DNA from: Microbacterium sp. Leaf288
GTDB taxonomy: Bacteria; Actinomycetota; Actinomycetes; Actinomycetales; Microbacteriaceae
DNA: 64,000 nucleotides
Assembly: GCF_001422925.1 (NCBI RefSeq)
Contig: NZ_LMNI01000001.1
Location: 304,087 to 368,086 of the forward strand
Direction of reading: 5' to 3'
Shown here piece after piece: positions 41,238 through 51,989 of this stretch; the first letter of the stretch is position 1; each line of letters opens with the position of its first letter. Below the pieces are notes generated by a model. It was not told the DNA's origin. It ran no database searches and worked only from the letters and a program-made list of their open reading frames with translations. The position numbers and the translations under genes were made by a program.

Positions 41238-41993
41238 ATGACGCGCACGCGGGGATGGGCGACGGTGTGGACGGTGCTGCGACTCGTGATGGCGGCGCTG
41301 ATCGCCGCCGCGATCTCGGCGCAGCTGGCGAAGTCGATCGGCACGGCCATCGAGCTCGGCCGCGACGTCACCACGACGATCGCGAACTTCTTCAGCTTCT
41401 TCACGATCCTCTCGAATGCCGCCGCGGCCGTCGTGCTCGCATGGGCGGCGCTGTGGTACCTCACCAAGGGACGCCGAGCGGATGCTGAGCCCCACGGTCT
41501 CGCGGTGGCGCTGGCGTGCGTCAGCACCTACATGATCATCACGGGCATCGTCTACAACACCCTGCTGCGGGGCATCGAGCTGCCGCAGGGCAGCGCCCCG
41601 ATCCCGTGGTCCAACGAGGTGCTGCACCTCATCGCCCCGATCTTCCTGCTCCTCGACGTGTTCCTCGGACCGCTCCGCCGCGCCCTCGGCTGGCGGAGCC
41701 TCTGGAGCGTGGTGGCGTTCCCGATCGTGTGGGTGATCTACACGATGATCCGCGGACCCCTCATCACGAACCCGGTCAGCGGTGACCCGTTCTGGTACCC
41801 GTACCCGTTCCTCAACCCGAACAACCCCGGCGGCTGGCCTTCGGTGGTCCTCTACGTCATCGGGATCGCGGCCGCGATCGTCGCCGTCGGGGCCCTCGTC
41901 GTGTGGTGGGGACGGCGCCGAGGTGCGGCTGCCGGCGCGTCGGATGACGCCGGGGCAGCGGCATCCGTCCCCACCACCGCACTGCCGGACTGA
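41238..41993 (+). CDS. Pr6Pr family membrane protein (first copy)
   Basis: This 251-residue membrane protein has about six helices and the Pr6Pr (FAR-17a/AIG1-like) pattern: TIANFFSFFTILSNAAAAVVLAWAALWY, a SWNEVLHLIAPIFLLLDVFL-like block, WVIYTMIRGPLITNP and the conserved FWYPYPFLNPNNPGGW. The family's function in bacteria is not known; the eukaryotic relatives are esterases with membrane-embedded Thr/His sites, and the bacterial proteins keep the His in EVLHLIAP. It is followed by a paralogue at 42247-42981. The C-terminus is a polar tail. Confidence 0.75.
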   Translation: MTRTRGWATVWTVLRLVMAALIAAAISAQLAKSIGTAIELGRDVTTTIANFFSFFTILSNAAAAVVLAWAALWYLTKGRRADAEPHGLAVALACVSTYMIITGIVYNTLLRGIELPQGSAPIPWSNEVLHLIAPIFLLLDVFLGPLRRALGWRSLWSVVAFPIVWVIYTMIRGPLITNPVSGDPFWYPYPFLNPNNPGGWPSVVLYVIGIAAAIVAVGALVVWWGRRRGAAAGASDDAGAAASVPTTALPD

Positions 41994-42024
41994 CGCGCGA
42001 CCAGCCGGCCACAGAGGCTGAATC

Positions 42025-42046
42025 GTGTCCCCCGAACGGAGGACAC
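42025..42046. promoter_or_regulatory. Palindromic operator-like site 1
   Basis: This 22-bp site has TGTCC and GGACA ends around CCCGAACGGA, with perfect outer complementarity GTGTCC/GGACAC. It matches site 2, centred 50 bp further right, under the shared pattern TGTCCMCCRAACGGWGGACA. Both lie upstream of the second Pr6Pr gene. Confidence 0.5.
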
Positions 42047-42074
42047 GCCCGGATTTCCGCGGCTTTTGTCGACG

Positions 42075-42096
42075 ATGTCCACCAAACGGTGGACAA
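42075..42096. promoter_or_regulatory. Palindromic operator-like site 2
   Basis: GTCCACC and GGTGGAC (42077-42083 and 42088-42094 by eye) form a perfect 7-bp stem around AAAC. Spacing between the two sites is close to five helical turns, which is what cooperative binding would need. The second gene's start lies about 150 bp further on, and the region between also has a CCCCGT/ACGGG stem near 42174-42188. Confidence 0.5.
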
Positions 42097-42246
42097 GTTG
42101 TAGCTTCCTGACAACACCGGGTGCCGGGCGCGCGTTTTCCACACGCTGCCGACACAAAGGTTTGATACACCCCCGTATCGACGGGAGTACATCTGTGCAC
42201 GGGGCAGAACGACACGCAAAGCGCGTGATGTCGAAAGGGGTAGGAC

Positions 42247-42981
42247 ATGCACTGGGCATGGTTTCGAATCGCCGCGGCACTCACCGGGATCTCCGGAGTC
42301 GTCGCTGGATTCATCGTCAACGTAGACCGCGCAGCGCGCCAGGGGCAGGGCCTCGGCGACGTGCTGGCGAACTACTTCAGCCTGTTCACGATCGTGTCGA
42401 CGCTGCTCAGCATCGTCACACTGTTCGTGGCCGCATCATGGGCGATGCGGCACCCGGGCTCCGTGCGCGAGCCGTTCGGCATCGCGCTGGCCCTGGCGGC
42501 GGTCACGGGACCCGTGCTGCTGCTCGGGCTGGTCTACAACGCGCTGCTGCGCGGACTGCCGTCGGCCATCGCGCTCGGCGACTCCGCCGGGATCGCGATG
42601 CTCGACAAGTACGCGGCAGAGGTGCTGCACGTGGTCCTGCCGATCTACTTCGCGCTGGACCTGCTGCTGGCCCCGCGCCGGCGGGCGCTGCCCTGGTGGT
42701 CGCTCGCGGTGCTCGTCGGCTACCCGCTGGCATGGACGACGTACACGATGGTCCGCGGCGAGCGCGTCGCGAACCCCGACGGCACCACACCGTGGTGGTA
42801 CCCGTACCCGTTCCTGGACCCGCACGGCGCAGGCGGCTACTCGTCGGCGTTCACCTACATCGGCGTGATCCTGGCCGGCTTCCTCGCGATCGGCTCGATC
42901 ATCATCCTCATCGGCCGGTACCGCGAGAAGCGGTCCACACGTCACGGCGCCCCGGCCGCGCGCCACACGCTGGCGATCTGA
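42247..42981 (+). CDS. Pr6Pr family membrane protein (second copy)
   Basis: This 244-residue paralogue of the protein at 41238 has six helices and the same blocks: DVLANYFSLFTIVSTLLSIVTLF, LLLGLVYNALLRGLPS, AEVLHVVLPIYFALDLLLAP, WTTYTMVRGERVANPDGTTPWWYPYPFLDPHGAGGY. Its N-terminal helix starts WFRIAAALTGISGVVAGFIVNV. GAAAGGGG lies 7 bp before the ATG. Unlike the first copy, which appears leaderless, this one has a 253-bp upstream region with two operator-like palindromes, suggesting regulated expression. Function unknown. Confidence 0.75.
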   Translation: MHWAWFRIAAALTGISGVVAGFIVNVDRAARQGQGLGDVLANYFSLFTIVSTLLSIVTLFVAASWAMRHPGSVREPFGIALALAAVTGPVLLLGLVYNALLRGLPSAIALGDSAGIAMLDKYAAEVLHVVLPIYFALDLLLAPRRRALPWWSLAVLVGYPLAWTTYTMVRGERVANPDGTTPWWYPYPFLDPHGAGGYSSAFTYIGVILAGFLAIGSIIILIGRYREKRSTRHGAPAARHTLAI

Positions 42982-43005
42982 TCAGCGCCGCCGGGGGAGG
43001 CCGCA

Positions 43006-43037
43006 GATGGGCGGGTGCGATGAGGCACCCGCCCATC
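43006..43037. terminator. Bidirectional terminator hairpin
   Basis: GATGGGCGGGTGC (43006-43018) is perfectly inverted as GCACCCGCCCATC (43025-43037) around a 6-base loop. It lies between the second Pr6Pr gene and the convergent surface-protein gene. Confidence 0.85.
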
Positions 43038-43041
43038 GTCG

Positions 43042-46000
43042 TCAGACGCTCCGGCTCCGTCGACGCACGACCACCATCGCGAACACACCCGCGAGGATCG
43101 CCAGCGCACCGATCGCCCCGAGTGCCGCGACGCGCGCCCCGTCCGCGCCCGTCGCCGGCAGCGGGCTGTCGAACCGGTTGTCGACGGTGATGGATGCTGC
43201 GTCCGCACCGCCGACCGTCACGACGGCGCGGTTCGCACCATCGGGATCCGCCGGCGTGTACGTGACGGCATCCGCTCCGCCGTTCGAGGTCTCGGTCACG
43301 GCACACTCGGCGCCGACCGGGAGGTCCTCGTAGACGACCGGCGCAGCCGTCGTGAGCTCACGCACGGCGCCACCGGGCACGTCGATCGCGGAGCCGTTCC
43401 ACGTGCACGACGCGGTCACTTCGAACGTGTCGGTCCGGTGCAGCGACGCGTCGCCGCCCGACACGGTCTTCAGGACCTCGATCTGCCCGACGTCGAACGT
43501 GTTGGTCACCGTGACGTCGGTCTCGCCCTCGACGACCTCGATGGTCTCGACCGGCTCGCCCTCGGCATCCGTGATGGTCGTCGCGTGCGCGCCGCCGGTG
43601 TCGGTCTCGGTGAGCGTGCACTCCAGACCGATGAGCAGCGGCCACCACGTGTAGGTGTACGGCGTCTCGCTGTCAGCGCTCAGCACCTGTTCGGCGTCCG
43701 GTACATCCACCGGCTCGCCATCCTGGTCGACACACGCGAGCACGACGGTGAACGGCCCGGCGCCCCACAGCTCGGCGCCGTCACCGTCGATCACCTTGGT
43801 GACCGTGAGCGATCCGGCATCGAAGGTGTTGACGGCCGTGACCACCTCGGTGCCGCCGGACTCGACGACGAACGGCGAGGTGCGGATCTCGACGGATGTC
43901 GCCCCGCCGTCCTCCGTCTCCCGGACTGTGCAGCTCGCTCCCGCAGCCACGTCGTCGACCCGCGCCTCGTAGCCGTTGCCCTCGTCGAGCGTGAGGAACC
44001 CGGCCCACACGATGCGGGGGATCGCACCGCCGGTGTCGAGAGTGCAGACGACGGCGAACTCGAAGGGCCCGGCGCCGAAGACCTCGGCGGCGTCTCCGGT
44101 GCGCTGCTTCACGATGCGGAACGATCCGGCCCCGAAGGAGTTCGTCGCGAGCACCTGCACCTCGGTCTCGTCCTGGATCGTCACGTTCACCGACGTGCCC
44201 TCGACGGGCTCGTCCGAGTCGACCTGCATCGTGGTGCCCTCGGCGCCGAGGGCGTCGGTCTCTTCGACCGTGCACGTCGCGTTGACGGGGAGCCCGTCGA
44301 GCGCCCACGTCTGATCGGGGGTGATCTCCTCGACCATGGGCGCGTCGGGGCCGTAGCCGTCGGCGTACGCCGGCTGGCCGTTGAGTTCGCACGTGACCCC
44401 GAAGGTGAACGGACCATACGGGATCGGGTCGCCTCCACTGTCCACGGCATCCGTGTCCACCGCCTTGCTGATGCGCAGCGCGGCGACGTCGTAGATGTTC
44501 TCGACCGTGACGAGCCCGATCTCCTCGGTGTCGAGCGTGACGGTCGCGGTGCCGATGTCGGTCTGCGTCTGGCCCCACTGACCCTCGGTGGCCGTGCACT
44601 CGGCTCCGAGCGGCAGCCCGTCGATCACCGTCGGATCCGCGCCGGGCACGAGGTCGACTTCGGGCAGTCCCTGCACCGGGATGCCGTCTATCGTGCAGAC
44701 GAGCTGCACCGGGAACGAATCGGGGGCGAACCCGGAGGCCGGGCCCGAAACGATCTTCTGCAGCGCGATCGAGCCGGTCGGGTACGCGACGCCCACGCGG
44801 CGCCCCTCGGTGGCCGGCACGAGCACGGTCGCCGCGCCGCTGAGCGCCGCGCCGCCGGTGGAGATCGTGTTGTACGCCGTCGGCTGATCCTTGACGACCT
44901 GCGCGGTCGGAGTGGTGCGCGTCGTGAACTGGAGCGTGAGCGAGTCACCCGGCTCGAACTTCTCCTCACCGGGGAAGTCCACCGTCACCTTGATGCTGCG
45001 CACGATCGACGGGTCGACCGAGTCGTCCAGCGGCAGCCAGGCGCCTGGAGCGCACGGGGTGCCGACGGGATTGAGGTCTGCGGTGCAGGGGACGGAGGCC
45101 GTCGAATAGAACAGCGAGATCTGCGCGTTCGCCGGTGTCGTCGGGTCGACGATGAGGGCGGCGTCGCCGACGAACGTCGGCTGCCACTGGCTGCCGCGCG
45201 GAATGACCACGATGAGACCCTGGTCGCCCGGGGTCGGCAGGTTGTCGATCGAGACGAGCTTCGAGATGGGCACCGTGCCCGCGTTGGTGACGTGCAGACG
45301 CCACGTCTCGGTGTCGCCGGGCAGCGTCAGCGGCACACAGGGGTAGCGGTAGAACCCGTCGGCCGTCGCGGAGCCCTCGCACGTGAAGTTCGCGTCGTCG
45401 CTGCGGACGTTCGGCACGTCCGGCAGGTTCGGCGGGTTGTCGGCACGGACGAACTTGACGGTGCTCAGCGCCGGTACCGCCAGCGGCCTCACGGTGGCGG
45501 TGTCGGCGCACAGTCCGGTGGCCTCGTCGTAGCTGGGCACGCACTCGTCGAGCGGCTCGGCCACGTCGACCGTCGCCGTGTTGGTGACGGAGTCGTTCGG
45601 CGTGAGGCCGGGTCGCAGCATCATGCGCAGCGTGATGGTGTACGTCTGCCCGGGCTCGAGCACCGATCCCTCCGGCATCGTGAAGACGATGCTCGTGCCG
45701 AGGTCCTCGACCTCGACGTCGGCCGGGTCGGTCGGAAGCGGATCCCCGCCCGGCGGCGTCGGGGCAGCGCCGGTGAGCGCGAACGACCACGGCGGGACGC
45801 TCGGGTCCCGGTCGGGGTTGAAGATCAGCTGCGGCTCGCCGGTGGCGGTCAACGGCAGTTCGTCGGTGAAGACGACGTCGGTCAGCGCCCGCTCGCCGGT
45901 GTTCGTATAGGCGAGGGTGAACGGGATCTCCACGCCCGGACGCACGTCCCCGGTCGGGGACTTCACCACGTTGACGGATGCCTGCAGGTGCAGGTTGCGG

Positions 46001-49000
46001 TACTCCGCCTCGGCCGTCTCCTCAGCGGTGAGCCGATCTCCGAGCCCGACCTGGGCCGAGATGCCTTCGACGGTGACCGTGTCGAAGAAGACGCCCGCAT
46101 CCTGCTCCCCCGGCGCGGGGACCTGATCGCTGCGCGTCGTCGGGGTGGGCTCGCCGGTGCGAAGGTCCGCACGGCGCTGCACGAAGAACGGGACGTTGAT
46201 GATCGGATTGACCGGGTTCGTCCAGCCGAGCTCGACATCCGACCAGAACTGGAAGCTCAGCCCGTGCAGCGTGCTCGGCGCGTTCTCGAGGAACGTCTTG
46301 GCCGCCGCGACCGACAGGTCTCCCAGACGCGGCATGCACGTCCAGGTGCCGCCGACCGTGTCGGCGACCACGTTCGCGTCGGTGAAGTCGCCGCCGTCGA
46401 GGTAGCACACCTGCACCTTGCCGATGGGCGGGGGCAGCTGCCAGTCGGGGTCGGGCCCGACGAAGTCCATCGCGTTCCAGAACGTCGGGTCGTCGTCGGT
46501 CATGAGCATCGTGTACGCGCGGGCCGATCCGCCTGGCTGACCGGTGAGCGTCACTGTGACCGGCGAGAAGTCGTTCTCCTTCTGCTGCGCCGGCGCGATC
46601 GTCTTGCCTGCGCTGACCGAGAACGTCGGCTCCTCGAGCGCGATCGACGCGGACGCGTCGTCGCAGGCCCAGCGGGCGCCCTCCGGCGGCGGGCAGGTCG
46701 TGAACGGGTCGACATCGGCGATGACGCCCTCGGCCGTGTTGGCGATCGGCGAATCGCCGACCGACACCCGCTCGGTCGTCCCCTGCCAGAAGGGACGCAA
46801 CCGCAGGTCGAATTCGACCACTCCCGCGGCGTTCGACGCGATGCGACCGGTGTAGGTCACCTGCACGCCCGACACGTCGCAGGGCATCGTGTTCGGGGTG
46901 AGCGCGAGCGCCTCGGTTCGGGTCAGCTCGATCGGACCGCCGCCGAAGCAGGACAGCGTGACCACGGTCCCCGTCGTCCCCGACGGTTGGTCGATCCGGA
47001 CGAAGTTGTTGAAGGTGAACGCCTGGAACGGATCCTGGCGCCGATCGGTCACCGAGCCCGGGGCGGTGTCGGTGATCTGCAGCATGTCGATCTTGGCCGG
47101 CGTCGTGTTGCGCGTGGTGACGGTGACCCGGCTGAGCGGGTACTGGCTCGGAAGGATGTCGGGGTCGTTCGGCACCGCGAGCGGGCCGCCCTGCCAATTC
47201 TTGTCGGTCGTCGTCGTCAGCGGCACGTCGACGATGATGACGTCGTCCTGATCCTCGGCGATGATCGTCCCACCGCTGACGGGATAGCCCGTGGCCCGGG
47301 CGGTGTTGCGCACGACTCCGTCCGTCGTGAGGTTGTAGAGCTCGTCGCCGAGCACCGCCGTGCCGTCGCTGCGGCGCTCGTCGCGCACCTGCCACACGAG
47401 TGTCACGGGCCGGTCGTTCGCGAATGAGCGGGCGACGCCCGACCCCACGGGCGGCGCCGTCGGGTCACCGGCCGACGCGGCTGCGCGGTCAGGGCTCTCC
47501 TCGAAGATGAGCCGGACGCCGATCGTGGATGCCCGTTCGGCCGTCGTGAGCGCCATGCCGGGGAACTGCCCCGCACAGGCGCTGGGGCAAGGGTCGTTCG
47601 CTGCGTCCACCCACGCGGTCCCGTTCCACAGCTCGACGCTGCGGACGGCATCGTAGGCGATGAGCGGGTCGGTGGCGGGGGTGATCGGCTCCACGCGGAC
47701 GAGGTCGAACGCGTCGTACACGCTGTCGACGACGAGCGTCCGCGGCGGATCGGCAGTGTCCATGATGTCGACGTGCTCGAGGTTCGAGTAGCCGCCGGTG
47801 GACCAGCGCAGCGTCGACGGGATCGTGTCTCCCGAGCGCGCGATGACCGACTTGTTGCCGCCCGAGCTCGACGTGCCGAACGACTTGTCGATCAGGTCGG
47901 CGTTGCCGGGGTCCGGCGGAATGAGCTCGAGCACGGGGCAGTCGTCGGGCGGGATCACGGCCTGCCCGTCGGGCACGCTCGGGTTCTCGCTCGAGGCATC
48001 CGTCTGCGCGCAGTTCGGCACGAAGGTGCTCTCGTCATCGCTGAACGGCGGCACCTCCGTGTAGCGGCCCTCCGCGCGGAGCGACGAGGTGAAGTTCGGC
48101 GCGAAGTCGGTGCCCGGCGCGAAGCCGCCGGCATCACCGGTGTAGTCGTAGACGAACCGCACGCCGCCTGCGACGTCGCTGATGTCGGACGGCACCTGCT
48201 GCGAGTAGATCGTCGGCCCGTCGATCGGCCCGGCGAGGGTCTCCCACGTGCCGGTCGTCGTGTCGTAGTACTCGATCGTCAGCGTCGAGTCGGCCGGCAC
48301 CGGCGTCTGCGTGATCGCAGTCAGGTCGAACGCGTTCCACCACGGGTCGCCCTCGACCGGATCCTCGGGATCCTGGATCACGACCTGCTGGGCGCGTCCG
48401 GTGGTGCCGGTGGGGTTGTCGGGGGGTGACGGCCGCTCGGTGAGGCCGCCGTTCAATGTGACCGTGACGACCTCGCCGGGCACCGCGAGGATCGGCGTCG
48501 GCCGGATCTGCTTCGAGATGTACGGCTCGAGCACCTCGTCGTAGATGTAGAGGTCGTCTGTCGCCTCGGCCGTCCCCGTGGTGCCGGCGTTCTCGCCCTC
48601 GACGCCGACGATGTTCGGCACGGTGAGCGGGAGTCCGGTCAGGTCGGGGTCGGTGTCGACTGTGAACGGGATCTCGGTCTCGCCGCCGGGGATGATGTCG
48701 CCCGTGAAGGTGAACTCGAACGCGGCGATGTCGGCGGGGTCCACCCCGTCGGGGAGTGCAGGAACCGTGCCGTCGGCGAACGGAACGACGACGAAGGTCC
48801 CGTCCGAGAGGACGTACTCGACCTCCCCCGACGTCGCGCCGGCCGGCCAGTCGACCGGCCCCGTGAACCCGCCGAACGTGTACGCATCGGGGAACGTCCC
48901 GCTCGTCGGCTCTCGGATCGTCAGCGTATCGATCGGAATCGTCGAGGCGTTGCGCCCGCCGATCGTGACGGTGGTCGACTCGCCGGCGATGACCAGGTCC

Positions 49001-50097
49001 GGGCTGAACGACTTGCTGGCGGCCACCGTCACGGTGTTCTGACGAAGCGTGAACGACGCCTCCGCGTCGCCGGTGGCGGTCTCGTCGCCGATCGCGACCG
49101 TCGACCGCACGTCGTTCGGCACCGAGGTTCCATCGGGCTCGGATGCCGCAGCATCCGTCACCGTCAGGTTCAGCGCGACGGAGCCCGTGGCGCCCGCAGG
49201 GATCGCCCCGCGGAAGGTCACGCGCGTGCCCTTGATCTCGTCGGGCGTGACCCCGGCCGGAAGCGCCCCGCCGGGTGCCTCGACCCACGCGCCGTCGACG
49301 TACACCTCGTAGGTGGTCAGGGCGGGGTCGGCACCGGTCGGAGGCGTCACCGTGCCGAACGAGGCGAAGGCGAGCGAGTCGAAGGGGTTCGGCGCGGCCT
49401 CGGGGTCGACGGGATCCTGGATCGACAGCGACTCGACGGTCGCATTCGAGGTGTTCGTGCCGCCGAGTGCAGCCGAGACCGCGGCCCCGGGCGTGGCGAT
49501 GGCCTCCGTCGGGGTGAAGGTCTTGGTCGCGGTGGTCGCGAGCTCCAGCGGCACGATCGGCGTCACCGGGGCGACGGCGTCCTCGTCCGCGAAGTTCGTG
49601 CCCTCGATCGTGGCCTCGTTGATCACGGCCGTTCCGCTGACGTCGTACGAGACGTCGGCGGGCAGCTGCGCCGTGATCTCGACGATGCCCGTCGTGTTGT
49701 CGAGGATGCCGACGGTGCCGTCGCCGAGCGGCGTCGTCCACGTCACCGTCACGGTGTTGCCGCTGATGACCGGCTCGGCGGCGGTGTTGGCTCCTCCGCC
49801 GACAACGGCCTCCACGACCACGAAGGGCGCTGGCACGACATCGGTGAGCACCGCCCCGCGGCAGCCGAGATCGGTGATGGCCGAGCAGCCGACGGTCAGC
49901 GTGTACGTGAAGGTCTCACCGGGCGCGACCTCGGTGACCGACGCGGTCTTGTCGAGCGTCGCCACCGCCGTGATGTCGCCCGCCTGCGGGTCGGGCAGGA
50001 TCGGGGCGGCCACGGCTGCCGGTGCGATCAGCGTCGCGGCGGCCACCGCGAGGATCGTGACGGCTGCCGCGATACGTGAGCGCGCTCTGGAGAACAA
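43042..50097 (-). CDS. Giant LPXTG surface protein with DUF11-like and DUF5979-like repeats
   Basis: This 2351-residue protein has a Sec signal peptide (ISVAVAAATLIAPAAVAAP-like region ending near residue 31), then about 1740 residues of repeated beta-sandwich modules. Many resemble DUF11 isopeptide-type domains, for example ADFTFTYTLTVGCSAI and TYTIRLMLRPGLTPNDSVTNTATVDV-like blocks. Residues from about 1775 to 2310 hold five DUF5979-like repeats of about 100-118 residues with the pattern GxFxVxxxC, LxxGxxCTVxETxxGGA and NTFD. The C-terminus is a sortase signal: LPATG at 2313-2317, a hydrophobic helix and RRRSRSV. It is therefore predicted to be bound covalently to peptidoglycan as an adhesin or surface-layer component. 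The start is TTG 50097, with GGGGGG shortly upstream. No sortase gene lies in the window. Confidence 0.9.
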   Translation of the reverse strand: MFSRARSRIAAAVTILAVAAATLIAPAAVAAPILPDPQAGDITAVATLDKTASVTEVAPGETFTYTLTVGCSAITDLGCRGAVLTDVVPAPFVVVEAVVGGGANTAAEPVISGNTVTVTWTTPLGDGTVGILDNTTGIVEITAQLPADVSYDVSGTAVINEATIEGTNFADEDAVAPVTPIVPLELATTATKTFTPTEAIATPGAAVSAALGGTNTSNATVESLSIQDPVDPEAAPNPFDSLAFASFGTVTPPTGADPALTTYEVYVDGAWVEAPGGALPAGVTPDEIKGTRVTFRGAIPAGATGSVALNLTVTDAAASEPDGTSVPNDVRSTVAIGDETATGDAEASFTLRQNTVTVAASKSFSPDLVIAGESTTVTIGGRNASTIPIDTLTIREPTSGTFPDAYTFGGFTGPVDWPAGATSGEVEYVLSDGTFVVVPFADGTVPALPDGVDPADIAAFEFTFTGDIIPGGETEIPFTVDTDPDLTGLPLTVPNIVGVEGENAGTTGTAEATDDLYIYDEVLEPYISKQIRPTPILAVPGEVVTVTLNGGLTERPSPPDNPTGTTGRAQQVVIQDPEDPVEGDPWWNAFDLTAITQTPVPADSTLTIEYYDTTTGTWETLAGPIDGPTIYSQQVPSDISDVAGGVRFVYDYTGDAGGFAPGTDFAPNFTSSLRAEGRYTEVPPFSDDESTFVPNCAQTDASSENPSVPDGQAVIPPDDCPVLELIPPDPGNADLIDKSFGTSSSGGNKSVIARSGDTIPSTLRWSTGGYSNLEHVDIMDTADPPRTLVVDSVYDAFDLVRVEPITPATDPLIAYDAVRSVELWNGTAWVDAANDPCPSACAGQFPGMALTTAERASTIGVRLIFEESPDRAAASAGDPTAPPVGSGVARSFANDRPVTLVWQVRDERRSDGTAVLGDELYNLTTDGVVRNTARATGYPVSGGTIIAEDQDDVIIVDVPLTTTTDKNWQGGPLAVPNDPDILPSQYPLSRVTVTTRNTTPAKIDMLQITDTAPGSVTDRRQDPFQAFTFNNFVRIDQPSGTTGTVVTLSCFGGGPIELTRTEALALTPNTMPCDVSGVQVTYTGRIASNAAGVVEFDLRLRPFWQGTTERVSVGDSPIANTAEGVIADVDPFTTCPPPEGARWACDDASASIALEEPTFSVSAGKTIAPAQQKENDFSPVTVTLTGQPGGSARAYTMLMTDDDPTFWNAMDFVGPDPDWQLPPPIGKVQVCYLDGGDFTDANVVADTVGGTWTCMPRLGDLSVAAAKTFLENAPSTLHGLSFQFWSDVELGWTNPVNPIINVPFFVQRRADLRTGEPTPTTRSDQVPAPGEQDAGVFFDTVTVEGISAQVGLGDRLTAEETAEAEYRNLHLQASVNVVKSPTGDVRPGVEIPFTLAYTNTGERALTDVVFTDELPLTATGEPQLIFNPDRDPSVPPWSFALTGAAPTPPGGDPLPTDPADVEVEDLGTSIVFTMPEGSVLEPGQTYTITLRMMLRPGLTPNDSVTNTATVDVAEPLDECVPSYDEATGLCADTATVRPLAVPALSTVKFVRADNPPNLPDVPNVRSDDANFTCEGSATADGFYRYPCVPLTLPGDTETWRLHVTNAGTVPISKLVSIDNLPTPGDQGLIVVIPRGSQWQPTFVGDAALIVDPTTPANAQISLFYSTASVPCTADLNPVGTPCAPGAWLPLDDSVDPSIVRSIKVTVDFPGEEKFEPGDSLTLQFTTRTTPTAQVVKDQPTAYNTISTGGAALSGAATVLVPATEGRRVGVAYPTGSIALQKIVSGPASGFAPDSFPVQLVCTIDGIPVQGLPEVDLVPGADPTVIDGLPLGAECTATEGQWGQTQTDIGTATVTLDTEEIGLVTVENIYDVAALRISKAVDTDAVDSGGDPIPYGPFTFGVTCELNGQPAYADGYGPDAPMVEEITPDQTWALDGLPVNATCTVEETDALGAEGTTMQVDSDEPVEGTSVNVTIQDETEVQVLATNSFGAGSFRIVKQRTGDAAEVFGAGPFEFAVVCTLDTGGAIPRIVWAGFLTLDEGNGYEARVDDVAAGASCTVRETEDGGATSVEIRTSPFVVESGGTEVVTAVNTFDAGSLTVTKVIDGDGAELWGAGPFTVVLACVDQDGEPVDVPDAEQVLSADSETPYTYTWWPLLIGLECTLTETDTGGAHATTITDAEGEPVETIEVVEGETDVTVTNTFDVGQIEVLKTVSGGDASLHRTDTFEVTASCTWNGSAIDVPGGAVRELTTAAPVVYEDLPVGAECAVTETSNGGADAVTYTPADPDGANRAVVTVGGADAASITVDNRFDSPLPATGADGARVAALGAIGALAILAGVFAMVVVRRRSRSV

Positions 50098-50232
50098 GTG
50101 ACCCCCCGGTCCACTGGCACTGCGACGAATGGGCCGGTCACACTCCCGAAGTCACGACCGGATTCACACCTCGCGGTCAGCCTAGCCAGGCTGGTCGGCA
50201 CGGCGCCACTGTTGCTGGCGTGACTGGTGTGA

Positions 50233-51726
<1,494 letters not shown>

Positions 51727-51797
51727 CCCGGACTGCCCCCCCTCCGCCCGCCTCGCCCTCCGCCTGGCGGCCCCACCCTCTCCTCCAACGGGCGATG

Positions 51798-51895
51798 TCC
51801 GGACTTCGCAGCTGTTTCCGTACAGAAAGCCGCAAAACCCGGACCCCGCTCGCAACCCGGCGCAATCTCCCGCCTGCGAAGTCCGGACTTCGCAG
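51798..51895. repeat. Nested palindromic element after argG
   Basis: TCCGGACTTCGCAG (51798-51811) is perfectly inverted at 51874-51887, with 62 bp between. The right-hand arm is itself half of a perfect 22-bp palindrome (51874-51895) centred on CCGG. The element lies in the 221-bp gap between argG and the TetR operator and could terminate argG. The rest of the gap is GC-rich with no other feature seen. Confidence 0.75.
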
Positions 51896-51947
51896 CCGTG
51901 GAGGGCGTGGAGTCGCCGAAAGCTGGACCTCACCCGTGAGTCACCGA

Positions 51948-51989
51948 GATAAGTTGCACACTACTGTGCAACTTATCTAGCCTGGAGGC
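51948..51989 (+). promoter_or_regulatory. TetR operator overlapping a promoter
   Basis: GATAAGTTGCACA (51948-51960) is perfectly inverted as TGTGCAACTTATC (51965-51977) with a 4-bp spacer. The left arm contains TTGCAC (51954-51959), a -35 match, and TAGCCT (51978-51983) follows at 18 bp as the -10, 6 bp before ATG 51990. A bound repressor would cover the promoter. The divergent layout is absent, so the site should control only the TetR operon itself. Confidence 0.8.

Noticed and set aside
32670..43400. Other CACGTG words (for example near 32673 and 43393) as extra parS sites
   Set aside because: They lack the flanking GTT and AAC arms and lie within genes, so they are ordinary coding sequence.
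43438..47427. 1329-residue open frame on the plus strand
   Set aside because: It is antisense to the surface-protein gene, consists of Arg/Gly/Val/His-biased low-information sequence, and results from high GC with few stop codons.
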